DNA of 41,888 nucleotides from Candidatus Babeliales bacterium. Lineage in GTDB: Bacteria; Babelota; Babeliae; Babelales; UBA12411. Location of the stretch: the NCBI GenBank assembly GCA_023128415.1, contig JAGMEA010000022.1, positions 1-41,888 of the forward strand, read 5' to 3'. The position numbers and the translations under genes were made by a program. Below are positions 16,909 through 25,818 of this stretch, one piece after another (within the stretch, counting starts at the first letter, position 1; each line of letters opens with the position of its first letter). The notes under the pieces are model-generated. The model did not search any database and was not told where the DNA came from. It saw only the letters and a list, made by a program, of their open reading frames with translations.

Positions 16909-17728
16909 TAGAAACATAGGACTACACTATAGTATAAGAGAATCGTATAGTGAGGTTGCATTAAGGGCTTATAGTGCTGAAGCAAATATTTTTCAACTGT
17001 TTCCCATCGCTGAAAAACAACAAAAACACTTTCCTGTTCTCAAAGAAGATTTAAGTGACTTTTTAGATTTAAGAAAAAATTTTAACGATATTTATATTCA
17101 CAGTTCATTTAAAATAAATTTAGCAACAGAGATTGCAAAACAAAAAGAAATATCTTCCTACATATTTAGAAAAGAAATAGATATTGCAAATAAACTAGAA
17201 GCCAGCTACATAGTTATGCATCCTGGACATGCAACAAAAAGATCTAAAGTTTCTAGTTCAATTAAAAGATTAATAGATACTTTAGAAAGTATCTTATCGA
17301 CTGAAAATAATGTAAAATTGTTATTAGAAAACGTTGCGCACGGAAAAAATGCGATCGGCAATAATTTAGATCATTTTTCTATAATGAGAAAAATGATCTC
17401 GAAAACAGAGAAAATTAAATTTTGTGTAGACCTCTCACATGCCTTCTCATATGGCTATAACATTGCTAACACAGAAGATTTCATACAAACTCTTGATGCA
17501 ACTATGGGAATTGAAAATATACGGTTGATACATTTGAATGATACGAATGAAAGAAAAGGCAGTCGAATTGATGCTCATCTTCCACCCGGTCATGGAAAAA
17601 TAGGGAAATCAACCCTACAAAAACTTATTAATCACCCAAAATTAAAGACAATACCTATAATAATAGAGCTCCCAATCAACAAAGAATATGATGAAAAAGC
17701 TATTTTGGACGAAGTAAAAACCTGGTAA
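16892..17728 (+). CDS. nfo: Endonuclease IV (deoxyribonuclease IV, AP endonuclease)
   Basis: This 278-residue TIM-barrel AP endonuclease cleaves 5' of abasic sites in base-excision repair. It has the three-zinc ligand motifs in family order: IHSSFKINLA (His), VMHPGH, LLENVAHG (Glu), FCVDLSHAFSYGY (Asp and His), LIHLNDTNERKGSRIDAH (His, Asp and His) and IIELPI (Glu). CVDLSH replaces the more usual CLDTCH but keeps the ligands. The length is standard. The ATG lies inside the end of the mutase gene, and the stop is 5 bases from the helicase start, so the three genes form a compact operon. Confidence 0.95.
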   Translation: MNLNFNRNIGLHYSIRESYSEVALRAYSAEANIFQLFPIAEKQQKHFPVLKEDLSDFLDLRKNFNDIYIHSSFKINLATEIAKQKEISSYIFRKEIDIANKLEASYIVMHPGHATKRSKVSSSIKRLIDTLESILSTENNVKLLLENVAHGKNAIGNNLDHFSIMRKMISKTEKIKFCVDLSHAFSYGYNIANTEDFIQTLDATMGIENIRLIHLNDTNERKGSRIDAHLPPGHGKIGKSTLQKLINHPKLKTIPIIIELPINKEYDEKAILDEVKTW

Positions 17729-17733
17729 ACATT

Positions 17734-20013
17734 GTGAAACATATCGACACCTTTATTAAAGAAGAACTAAATCCACAACAACAAAAAGCTGTAATACACG
17801 AAAATGGTTCGGTTCTTGTAATCGCTGGTGCTGGATCCGGAAAAACACGTGTAATAACAGCACGTATAGCTCATTTGATTGCAAATAAAAAGGTAGACCC
17901 TAACTCTATTATTGCATTAACATTTACAAATAAAGCTGCCGGTGAAATGAAGGAGAGAGTTGCTTCCTTTTTAGATGAAGACACCAAAATTCCATTTATC
18001 GGAACATTCCACTCATATTGTTTATTGCTTTTACGCAAAAATCCCAAAATCGCACCTTTTGAAAACTTTTCAATTTTAGATGAAGAAGATCAAAGGACAA
18101 TAGTAAAAAAAATTATTAAATATCATGGCTTAGAAAAGCAAATTCCAATACCCCAAGCTGTTAGTCAAATTTCTAATTTAAAAAATAAACTAGCTTTTTC
18201 TTTCGATGAAAAAAACTTTATAAAACCAGTTATAAGGGACATTTACACTGCATACGAAGTTGAGCGAAAAGCCGCTAGAAGCCTGGATTTTGATGACTTG
18301 TTGCTTGAAACATTAAAATTATTTTTTCAAAACTCAGATTTCAAAAAAAAGTTTCAAAGTAAAATTAATCATATACTTGTTGATGAATATCAAGATACAA
18401 ACTTAGTTCAACATGAATTATTAAAACAGATGACACTGGGTAATGACAACAAATCAAAATCCATATGTGCCGTTGGAGACGAAGACCAATCCATTTACTC
18501 TTGGAGAGGTGCTGTTGTTGCAAATATGCTTAAATTTGATGAAGATTTTGCACCTGTAACAAAAATCAAAATAGAGCAAAATTATAGATCCGTAATACCC
18601 ATATTAGAAGCTGCAAATGAAATAATTAAAAATAATAAATTACGTAATAAAAAAAATCTGTGGTCTACCCGCAAAGCTAAAAATAGAATTTTGAGCCTTT
18701 CAAATAAATCGGAATATCAAGAAGCTGATAATATTACGCAATTTATAAACACTCTGCCTAAATCTAAACGTAATAGCATTGCCATATTATATAGAACACA
18801 TTTTCAATCTCGTATTATTGAGGAAGCCTTAACCTCACGAGGTATCCCTTACAAGATAATAGGCGGAATCCAGTTTTATCAAAGAAAAGAAATCAAAGAT
18901 ATTATTGCCTATCTTAGACTGATAGCCAATCCATTCGATAGAGTCAGTTTTTTTAGAATATTAAATATACCATCTAGGGGAATAGGAAATAAATTTGAAA
19001 ACATAATAGTAGAAGAGTGGGAAAAACATCCCAACTTAAACGCCTTAGAGTTTTTGAATACATTAATAGAAGAGCAATCAAATGAACTAACAACACGCCG
19101 GATTGAGGCTCTAAAAAGTTTTCTAGATGTTTTTTACGGATTAGATAAAAGTAAAAGTACAAGTTTTTTAATAAAAATAATTTTAGAAAAAACCGCATAT
19201 GTAGGATATTTGAAAGATTCTTATGAAGAACAAGAATCAGAAGCAAAAATTGAAAACATAAGAGAACTACAACAATCCGTAAGCTATTATGAAAATAGTT
19301 CATCTAATGAGAATACAAAAACCCTAGAAAACTTTTTGCATAGCATTTCGTTAATGCAAGAACATTCTGATAAACCCAAAGAAAAAAGTATTCCTCCCGT
19401 GCTATTGATGACTTTGCACGCAGCCAAAGGTTTAGAATTTGACACAGTTATTATTTCGGGATTAGAAGAAGGAATCTTTCCAAGTTCACGATCTTTAAAC
19501 AATAATGAATCATTAGAAGAAGAAAGAAGACTTTTTTACGTAGGCATAACTAGGGCAAAGGAGCGCCTAATAATATCTCATGCCCTGGGCAGAAATACTT
19601 TTGGTCAATTCAACGAACAAACAGCATCTAGATTTTTGGATGAAATTCCATTTAATCTAATACAAGAAGTTAACGCTTCTTTTCTCCATTCATCCCAAAC
19701 TTCCCAAATGTTTAATCAATGGTTAGGAACAAAAAACCAAGAAAAGGAAATCATTTTTTTCGGAACAATACCATCTAAAGTTAAAACAAAAGCTGTAAAT
19801 AAAACTAAATTTTTAAAAGAGGCAAAAAAAATGACTAACCTTAATAATTTAAGCAATGGACCATGGAAAAGTAACCAAATAGTCTCTCATAAAAAGTTTG
19901 GTAGCGGTATTATCAAAAAAGTAGAAAAAAAAGACGGTAACGATTATTACATTACCGCCATTTTTAAATCTGGAATAAAAAAATTACTATCAAGCTATTT
20001 AAAAAGGGTTTAG
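17734..20013 (+). CDS. pcrA: UvrD/PcrA/Rep-type DNA helicase
   Basis: This 759-residue superfamily 1A helicase unwinds DNA 3' to 5' in repair and fork restart. It has the Q-motif NPQQQKAV, Walker A AGAGSGKT (31-38), TFTNKAAGEMKERV (Ia), VDEYQDTN (II), GDEDQSIYSWRGA (III), QNYRS (IV), TLHAAKGLEF (V) and EERRLFYVGITRAKERL (VI). The C-terminal KKFGSGIIKKV then KSGIKKLLSSYLKRV matches the PcrA/UvrD Tudor-like tail that contacts RNA polymerase or UvrB. The start codon is GTG, 5 bases after the nfo stop. The symbol uvrD would be equally acceptable. It ends overlapping the convergent gene by four bases. Confidence 0.96.
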   Translation: MKHIDTFIKEELNPQQQKAVIHENGSVLVIAGAGSGKTRVITARIAHLIANKKVDPNSIIALTFTNKAAGEMKERVASFLDEDTKIPFIGTFHSYCLLLLRKNPKIAPFENFSILDEEDQRTIVKKIIKYHGLEKQIPIPQAVSQISNLKNKLAFSFDEKNFIKPVIRDIYTAYEVERKAARSLDFDDLLLETLKLFFQNSDFKKKFQSKINHILVDEYQDTNLVQHELLKQMTLGNDNKSKSICAVGDEDQSIYSWRGAVVANMLKFDEDFAPVTKIKIEQNYRSVIPILEAANEIIKNNKLRNKKNLWSTRKAKNRILSLSNKSEYQEADNITQFINTLPKSKRNSIAILYRTHFQSRIIEEALTSRGIPYKIIGGIQFYQRKEIKDIIAYLRLIANPFDRVSFFRILNIPSRGIGNKFENIIVEEWEKHPNLNALEFLNTLIEEQSNELTTRRIEALKSFLDVFYGLDKSKSTSFLIKIILEKTAYVGYLKDSYEEQESEAKIENIRELQQSVSYYENSSSNENTKTLENFLHSISLMQEHSDKPKEKSIPPVLLMTLHAAKGLEFDTVIISGLEEGIFPSSRSLNNNESLEEERRLFYVGITRAKERLIISHALGRNTFGQFNEQTASRFLDEIPFNLIQEVNASFLHSSQTSQMFNQWLGTKNQEKEIIFFGTIPSKVKTKAVNKTKFLKEAKKMTNLNNLSNGPWKSNQIVSHKKFGSGIIKKVEKKDGNDYYITAIFKSGIKKLLSSYLKRV

Positions 20014-20465
20014 TCATTATCCTTTAAAATTCTGATAAGTTCTAAACCAAAAATAAGGGCCTCAGCCCCCCAAAACATTCTTTCTAACTGTGGATGAATC
20101 TCTCCACCTTTATATCCCAAAACAACAATGGGCGATAAAACTAAAGCCTCACGTAATAGCAGAGAAATTTCGGAAAAAAATCCTTTCCTTTTTGTTGCCT
20201 TAAGGCTATCTCTAAGCATAATTCCTATTGCATCTAGCTTTTCTTGCGTTTCTCGATCATCAAAAATTTCTGATACACGTTCCTCTAATTCACTTCTAGA
20301 CATTTTTTCTAATAAAGTAGGATTACGTTTAACCAACCAGTCTAAGAAAATCGTAACCCGTGTCTCTCTAGGAAGAATCCTAGTTGAATCATCAGGGCTT
20401 TCCAGTGCCAACACCCCAGAAGTAAACAAAGCAGCCACAAGCAAAAGCATCTTCAACTTACCCAT
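20010..20465 (-). CDS. Small exported protein of unknown function
   Basis: This 151-residue protein has a signal peptide (MGKLKMLLLVAALFTSGVLA, cut near residue 20). The mature helical part includes a LVKRNPTLLEKMSRSELEER stretch and a hydrophobic segment near 110-120 (LVLSPIVVLGYKGG). Family unknown. GAGGAGATAGT precedes the ATG, a good ribosome site. It converges with and overlaps the end of the helicase gene by four bases, and is divergent from the large exported protein that follows. Confidence 0.75.
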   Translation of the reverse strand: MGKLKMLLLVAALFTSGVLALESPDDSTRILPRETRVTIFLDWLVKRNPTLLEKMSRSELEERVSEIFDDRETQEKLDAIGIMLRDSLKATKRKGFFSEISLLLREALVLSPIVVLGYKGGEIHPQLERMFWGAEALIFGLELIRILKDND

Positions 20466-20559
20466 ACTATCTCCTCATTATTTATTGTGATCTAAATCAA
20501 AAGGCTTTGCGTAATATATTACAATTTTCAAAAAACATAAATTAACCTAGTAAGAGCTT

Positions 20560-20586
20560 TTGACAGAGCCCAATATGAGCTATAAA
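20560..20586 (+). promoter_or_regulatory. Candidate promoter for the exported protein at 20622
   Basis: TTGACA (20560-20565) is a perfect -35 hexamer and TATAAA (20581-20586) a good -10, with a slightly short 15-base spacer. The ATG lies 36 bases beyond the -10. Sequence match only. Confidence 0.45.
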
Positions 20587-20621
20587 TTAATAAAATCCAA
20601 GTTACTTCAAGGATTTAACTA

Positions 20622-22220
20622 ATGAACTTAAAACAAAAACTTTTTATGTCCCTGCTTGTATTTATAACACCATTGAGTCAAGTGCTTTATTCTCAAACTG
20701 AAAATCCATCACAAGGTGTAGAAACAAATGAATTAATATTAAATGGAACAGAAGAATCTGACACCTTTTCGGAAGATATTGATGAAATTTCAATAAAGGT
20801 ACTAGAAAGTGATGAGGGACAGTTTGTATTGAATACTCTAATTCCAGAAATAATTAAACTCGGTCCCATCTCTGCAATAATAAGTTTAATACATAGAGGA
20901 GTATATAACTCCATCAAAACGACAACTGAAAGGGCCGGACAAACTACGATGGCTCAACTCGTTGACGGAAAATCAATTAAAATACCACTTGATTCAAAAA
21001 AATTATTTTTCGAAGCTGTTAAACATAGAAAAGGCGCATCTCTAAGCCTAACTGGATACCACCAATCATTAAAACTTTTAGTTGGTAACAAAAACTACAA
21101 TATATGTCTCCAAGAATATAAAGAAGAAATTCAAAAGTTTTTTATTAACTATTTAAAAAACAATGAGATAGATGAAGACTGGCCTATACAAGCTTTCAAC
21201 AAGTTTAAGCCTTCAGATCCCAACACAATAACAAACTTTGCGATTAACCAATTGGTATCTTTAAAAAACGTATACGCCTATCAAAACAAAAAAGAAACAA
21301 TAAATATAAAAGTTTTTAAACATGAATTAAATGCATGGATCACCGAAAACAAAGTATCTTTTGGAAAATTGCTATCCCCTCATCTAAATAAAAAAAAGCT
21401 TACAGCTATTTTATTTTCTGGGATATTAGCAAGCATCTCTACTAGTAAAATTTTAAATTACATGTCTTCAACCAAAACCCCTGAAAAAAGTAGCATGGAT
21501 CCTAATAACACCGATGGCAAAGAAATCAAAACAACAGAGACGGAAGAAACAGTTGAAAAGATCAAATCTATTATAAGCAAGGTGCTAATGCCTATTTGGA
21601 CAAATCCGGCAATGGCTTTTACTATAATAAATTCTATATTGCCATTAGAAGAAAGTAGCGCTGGAAGCCATATTTGGAAATATATTTTTAACACATCAGA
21701 AAATAATATTGCCAAACTTAGAACATTTTTAAGCATAGGTCTTTTATCAAATAAAATATACCAATTAAATCAAAATTTTCGTAACATTTGGTCCTTTAAA
21801 TATGAGCAGTACAAAATAATAAATATGCTCAGAAAAGGTGTTCCTGAAACAATTTCATTAGAAAATTTTAAACATGAAAGCAATATAAAAGAATTTATTG
21901 AAAAATTAAGCAAGAGGGATAACGAAGGCAACTTATGGTACAACGTGAGATTTGCTAAAAATGAAATAAGTTTAGGTTTTAAAATTGTAGCTTTAACAGC
22001 TATATCTTTATTTATTACCTGGGTAATAAAAGAACAAATCAAAGATCAACTTGAAAATATTTATGTACAATACAACTTAGACAAAAAGCTCAAATCTTTA
22101 TCTAAAAAGTTATCCAACCTAAAACAATGGCTAACAACAAAGCTTAATTTAAAGAAAGAAGACATTGAGGATCTGCTGGATTCTGAAGAAAATTGTGTAG
22201 AAACAATTTTGGCCGCTTAA
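20622..22220 (+). CDS. Large exported helical protein with membrane segments, unknown function
   Basis: This 532-residue protein has a signal peptide (MNLKQKLFMSLLVFITPLSQ..., cut near residue 24 after YS). It is mostly alpha-helical and lysine-rich. Hydrophobic segments lie near 265-280 (LTAILFSGILASISTSKIL), 325-345 (NPAMAFTIINSILPL) and 445-465 (FKIVALTAISLFITWVI), with helical ends beyond. The plan (signal peptide, long helices, about three membrane segments) resembles the protein at 13867-15357. I saw no clear sequence match between them. A weak CAAGGA ribosome site precedes the ATG. It overlaps the next, convergent gene by four bases. Confidence 0.75.
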   Translation: MNLKQKLFMSLLVFITPLSQVLYSQTENPSQGVETNELILNGTEESDTFSEDIDEISIKVLESDEGQFVLNTLIPEIIKLGPISAIISLIHRGVYNSIKTTTERAGQTTMAQLVDGKSIKIPLDSKKLFFEAVKHRKGASLSLTGYHQSLKLLVGNKNYNICLQEYKEEIQKFFINYLKNNEIDEDWPIQAFNKFKPSDPNTITNFAINQLVSLKNVYAYQNKKETINIKVFKHELNAWITENKVSFGKLLSPHLNKKKLTAILFSGILASISTSKILNYMSSTKTPEKSSMDPNNTDGKEIKTTETEETVEKIKSIISKVLMPIWTNPAMAFTIINSILPLEESSAGSHIWKYIFNTSENNIAKLRTFLSIGLLSNKIYQLNQNFRNIWSFKYEQYKIINMLRKGVPETISLENFKHESNIKEFIEKLSKRDNEGNLWYNVRFAKNEISLGFKIVALTAISLFITWVIKEQIKDQLENIYVQYNLDKKLKSLSKKLSNLKQWLTTKLNLKKEDIEDLLDSEENCVETILAA

Positions 22221-22915
22221 ACTCCTATATCACCTGATGTGGTATTGTATGTATAAGGAACTGCTGTATTAAACTCCTTGATAGAAACATCTATTTTCTC
22301 AAGACGCTCTTTCTTTTTTGGCGCAAATTCCCAATCCCCTATAACAAACTCTAATCGTTTAGCAAAGATCATTTTTTGATAGTTAAGCTTGCCATCGTTC
22401 TGAAGCATTTCTTTAACGTTAACTTCCCTATCTATCTTAAAATCTTTACCTATAATTAAACCATTTGGCAATTGAACTCCATAACCAGGCACAATATAAT
22501 AGCCATCCTTTGCTCTAACAATCTCGTAAAATTTTCCACCTGCTGCAGGATTGTTATCTAAATACGGACCTCTCCATTGATCTGGGTGAGCTAGATTCAA
22601 GGGCCCAATTTCAGAGCCGGCAAACTCCTTAACCGTAAAGAAATTAACAGGATGACGTTCGCCACTAATTGAAAGAATATTGCATTCTTTATCTATTCGT
22701 TCCAAAATTTTAACAATTTTATCTATATCAGAAATTAAAAAATTAGACTTCATTAAAGGACGATGAAAAACAAAAACATATACCGTAAAAAACAACAATA
22801 CTAAGAAAAAAGTTATTGTAAAAAACGGAAACAGTTGCTTCTTTCCCAGGCGCAAAAATGATTTTTTAGGTATATCATCAACAAAAAAGTCTTTTATCTT
22901 ACCAATTTTTCCCAC
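22217..22915 (-). CDS. Membrane-anchored protein, possibly pseudopilin-like
   Basis: This 232-residue protein has a short basic cytoplasmic N-terminus and one membrane segment at about 28-50 (LFPFFTITFFLVLLFFTVYV). The extracytoplasmic domain contains WRGPYLDNNPAAGGKFYEIV and then YYIVPGYGVQLPNGLIIGKD. The GPYL, YEIV and YYIV pattern recalls the C-terminal domain of GspG-type pseudopilins, but the N-terminal GFTLIE prepilin motif is missing. The assignment is tentative. The start is GTG, with GGGGGG about nine bases upstream. It lies downstream of the LysE-type gene on the same strand. Confidence 0.6.
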   Translation of the reverse strand: MGKIGKIKDFFVDDIPKKSFLRLGKKQLFPFFTITFFLVLLFFTVYVFVFHRPLMKSNFLISDIDKIVKILERIDKECNILSISGERHPVNFFTVKEFAGSEIGPLNLAHPDQWRGPYLDNNPAAGGKFYEIVRAKDGYYIVPGYGVQLPNGLIIGKDFKIDREVNVKEMLQNDGKLNYQKMIFAKRLEFVIGDWEFAPKKKERLEKIDVSIKEFNTAVPYTYNTTSGDIGV

Positions 22916-23034
22916 AACATTATCCCCCCAAAAAATAACGAAAGGACCAAACTCTTCGATATAAAAGTAAACTAATAAGACCTAATAAATAAAGAGTTTA
23001 TGGTTTTATATAACGATAATGGGAAAAAAGCAGG

Positions 23035-23679
23035 CTATAAAAGACCATAACGCTCTAGGCCTATAACAAAATCATATAGAAAATAAATACCGACAATCAT
23101 TAATAAAACACCCGTAAGCCTAGAAATACTTCTCAAACGTTTACCGGTAATGGCATTTTTCATACGACTTGCAAAAAAGCTTAAAAGGATAAAACAAGTT
23201 AAGGTTCCTAAAAACACCATAAATATTCCTATAGAACGGGCAAAAATCGTGCCATTCCTCAATCCTTCGGATACCTGAATACTCATGTAACCGAAATATA
23301 AAATGGCCCCTGGATTGAAAATGGTTATTAAGAAGGATTTTATAATAATTAATATGATATTTTCGCGAGCCTCAATCATAACCCTCTTAAAGGAAATACT
23401 TCTTTTAAAATAATAAGCCCCCATAAGAATCAGCATTACTCCACCAACCAAATCTAAAACTAAATGCAAACCGCTCGCCTCACCAACAAGTGATAAAAAT
23501 CCTGCAAAACCTAGACCAAACAATACAGCATCGGCTAATGATGATCCAAAAGCTGTAGCTGCTCCCCTCAAAAATCCATAAGTGGCTGCTCTATTGAATG
23601 TCAAAATAAAAATGGGACCTATGCCTATTGTTGATAATATCCCAACCCCATAACAAATAAAAAAGAACTTAGAACTCAT
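23035..23679 (-). CDS. LysE/RhtB-family exporter
   Basis: This 214-residue inner-membrane protein has six predicted helices and the LysE-family opening GIGPIFILTFNRAATYGFLRG (family form GPGP...). A long amphipathic loop and FNPGAILYFGYM follow, then C-terminal helices. Family members export amino acids or related small molecules; the substrate is unknown. AGGGGG lies about seven bases before the ATG. It diverges from glmM, whose open frame reaches into the shared intergenic space. Confidence 0.88.
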   Translation of the reverse strand: MSSKFFFICYGVGILSTIGIGPIFILTFNRAATYGFLRGAATAFGSSLADAVLFGLGFAGFLSLVGEASGLHLVLDLVGGVMLILMGAYYFKRSISFKRVMIEARENIILIIIKSFLITIFNPGAILYFGYMSIQVSEGLRNGTIFARSIGIFMVFLGTLTCFILLSFFASRMKNAITGKRLRSISRLTGVLLMIVGIYFLYDFVIGLERYGLL

Positions 23680-23823
23680 AATAATTACCCCCTAAAAAGC
23701 ATTGAACTGGCTAAAGCATATCAAGATTGCCTTACAGATCCAATAAAATTGACGAACTTTTCGATTAAAACTAAAATTATTTCATCTAAGTTTTTAAAAA
23801 GAGTTCTAGCCAAGGATAAAAAA

Positions 23824-25149
23824 TTGAAAAATAAAATTTCTTTCGGCACAGATGGAATACGTGGAGATTCAGACCAATTTCCATTTACAAAAGAAGCACT
23901 TATACAATTAGGTAAAGCCATATCAAAATGGGCCCTGCAAAAATACAATAACGAACCTAATGCACTAATAGTGTATGATACAAGATTTTCGTCGGATAGA
24001 ATTAAAAGAAATCTGTCTGATACCTTGGCATTAAATGGAATTACCGTTTGGGATGGCGGAGTTCTTCCAACGCCCGCTGTTCTCCAGCTTATGTTATCTG
24101 AAAACCAGATTAATTTTGGCATTATGATTTCAGCATCACATAATCCTTATCAAGATAATGGAATTAAGATCTTTGGCGGAAAAAACGGAAAACTAACAAG
24201 AAAAGATGAACTAGTTATAGAAAGTTTCTTTGAAAACCCCAAAATCTCAATCCTTTCTAACCCTAAGAACAAAACTGTTTGGTCTCAAGCACATAATGTT
24301 TATAAGAGTAAAATTTTATCGTTATTTAAACCAAATTATTTTAATGGAATTAAGGTTGTCCTGGACTGTGCAAATGGAGCAACATTTAAAATTGGTCCAG
24401 AAATTTTTGAAGCTCTAGGAGCAGAAGTAATTACTATTGCTAACAAACCTAACGGAAAAAACATTAATGAAAACTGTGGCGCCTTACATGTAAAAAATCT
24501 ACAAAAAAAGGTTGTTACTACTAATGCTGATGCGGGATTTGCCTTTGATGGTGATGGTGATAGAGTCATAGCAGTAAGTAAAGAGGGAATTATTAAGGAT
24601 GGCGATGATTTAATGGCACTACTTCTAACACATCCCAAATTAAAAAATACCTCTACTATTGTTGGCACGGTCATGACAAATTATGGATTTGATAAATACC
24701 TCCAAGACATGGATAAGATGTTAATTCGTACAAAGGTTGGAGATAAATATGTATCTGCCAAATTAGAAGAAAAAAATCTACTTATTGGCGGTGAAACATC
24801 CGGACATATTATAATAAGAGATTACCTGCCAACTGGGGATGGTATATTTGCAGCCCTATGCACATTGGAAAGCATTATCATAAATAAAAATTATTATATG
24901 GAAAGTTTTGCTAAATTCCCTCAGGTACTAATTAATGTACCTATAACAAAAAAGGATGATTTAACAAAAACGCTTTATTCAACTCTAATAAACGAACACC
25001 AAGAAAAAATGAAGCAAGGAAGAATTATTGTTAGATACTCAGGAACTGAAAATGTTTTAAGAGTAATGACCGAAGATCCAAGCATGCAAAATGCTCAAAG
25101 CATAGCAAAATCACTTGCTAATCAATTACAAAAAGCACTTTGCTTTTAA
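23824..25149 (+). CDS. glmM: Phosphoglucosamine mutase GlmM
   Basis: This enzyme converts glucosamine-6-phosphate to glucosamine-1-phosphate for UDP-GlcNAc, which feeds peptidoglycan and lipid A synthesis. Motifs are FGTDGIRGD near the start, ISASHNPYQDNGIK (active Ser105), the metal loop FAFDGDGDRVI, GGETSGHII and the phosphate loop RYSGTENVLRVM. I use TTG 23824 as the start. AAGGA lies seven bases upstream, and the resulting 441-residue protein opens a few residues before FGTDGIRG and places the active serine near the usual position of about 102. A TTG at 23749 would add 25 residues and has no ribosome site. It heads the run with DUF502 and the LptF-like gene. Confidence 0.93.
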   Translation: MKNKISFGTDGIRGDSDQFPFTKEALIQLGKAISKWALQKYNNEPNALIVYDTRFSSDRIKRNLSDTLALNGITVWDGGVLPTPAVLQLMLSENQINFGIMISASHNPYQDNGIKIFGGKNGKLTRKDELVIESFFENPKISILSNPKNKTVWSQAHNVYKSKILSLFKPNYFNGIKVVLDCANGATFKIGPEIFEALGAEVITIANKPNGKNINENCGALHVKNLQKKVVTTNADAGFAFDGDGDRVIAVSKEGIIKDGDDLMALLLTHPKLKNTSTIVGTVMTNYGFDKYLQDMDKMLIRTKVGDKYVSAKLEEKNLLIGGETSGHIIIRDYLPTGDGIFAALCTLESIIINKNYYMESFAKFPQVLINVPITKKDDLTKTLYSTLINEHQEKMKQGRIIVRYSGTENVLRVMTEDPSMQNAQSIAKSLANQLQKALCF

Positions 25150-25167
25150 AAAACTAAAGGAACAAAG

Positions 25168-25818
25168 ATGGAAAACAAAGGTTTTTTTTCTCGTCTATTT
25201 TCTGCTACAAAATCTCTTTTTCTCAACGGATTATTTGCTATCCTCCCATTTGCCGCAACAATTTTTTTTATAACATTTGCATATAATTTTATGACTAGGT
25301 GGCTAGCTCCACTAAGAAGATTAGAGCCCACAATTTTACAACAAATACCTGGTTCTGAGTTTATTTTATTTATTATATTTATAATGCTTGTCGGAATACT
25401 TCTGAGGTTTTTAATAATACATCCTATTATTCACTGGGGTGAAAAAATAATTAGAAAAATTCCAATAATTAATTCTGTTTATTCTGGAGCAAAAACATTA
25501 GTGGATTTCTTTAATTTCCCAGACGCAACTAATGTAGAAAGAAAAGTTGTTTTAATAAAATATCCTAAAAATGAATATTATAATATTGCCTTCTTATTAG
25601 GAACCGCTGCCAATACATTTGAACCGTTAATCCCAGAAGATCAAAGAAAACCGGAGGAATATTTTAAAGTTTTTATGCCAAACACACCAAATCCATCAAG
25701 CGGATACTTTTTTATTCTTCCAAAATCAGAATTAATTGAAACCAACATAAGCTTTGAAGAAGCAATTAAGACAATTGTATCATGCGGATTAATAGCACCG
25801 GAGAGTCTTAAACGTTGA
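25168..25818 (+). CDS. DUF502 family membrane protein
   Basis: This 216-residue protein has two strong membrane segments, about 17-40 (FLNGLFAILPFAATIFFITF) and 58-80 (FILFIIFIMLVGILLRFLII). Motifs typical of DUF502 follow: RKIPIINSVYSGAKTLVDFF, VVLIKYPKNEYYNIAFL and PNTPNPSSGYFFILPKSEL. The biochemical function of the family is unknown; a plant member participates in membrane trafficking. AAAGGAACAAAG precedes the ATG, 18 bases after glmM. Its stop overlaps the LptF-like start (TTGA). Confidence 0.93.
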   Translation: MENKGFFSRLFSATKSLFLNGLFAILPFAATIFFITFAYNFMTRWLAPLRRLEPTILQQIPGSEFILFIIFIMLVGILLRFLIIHPIIHWGEKIIRKIPIINSVYSGAKTLVDFFNFPDATNVERKVVLIKYPKNEYYNIAFLLGTAANTFEPLIPEDQRKPEEYFKVFMPNTPNPSSGYFFILPKSELIETNISFEEAIKTIVSCGLIAPESLKR

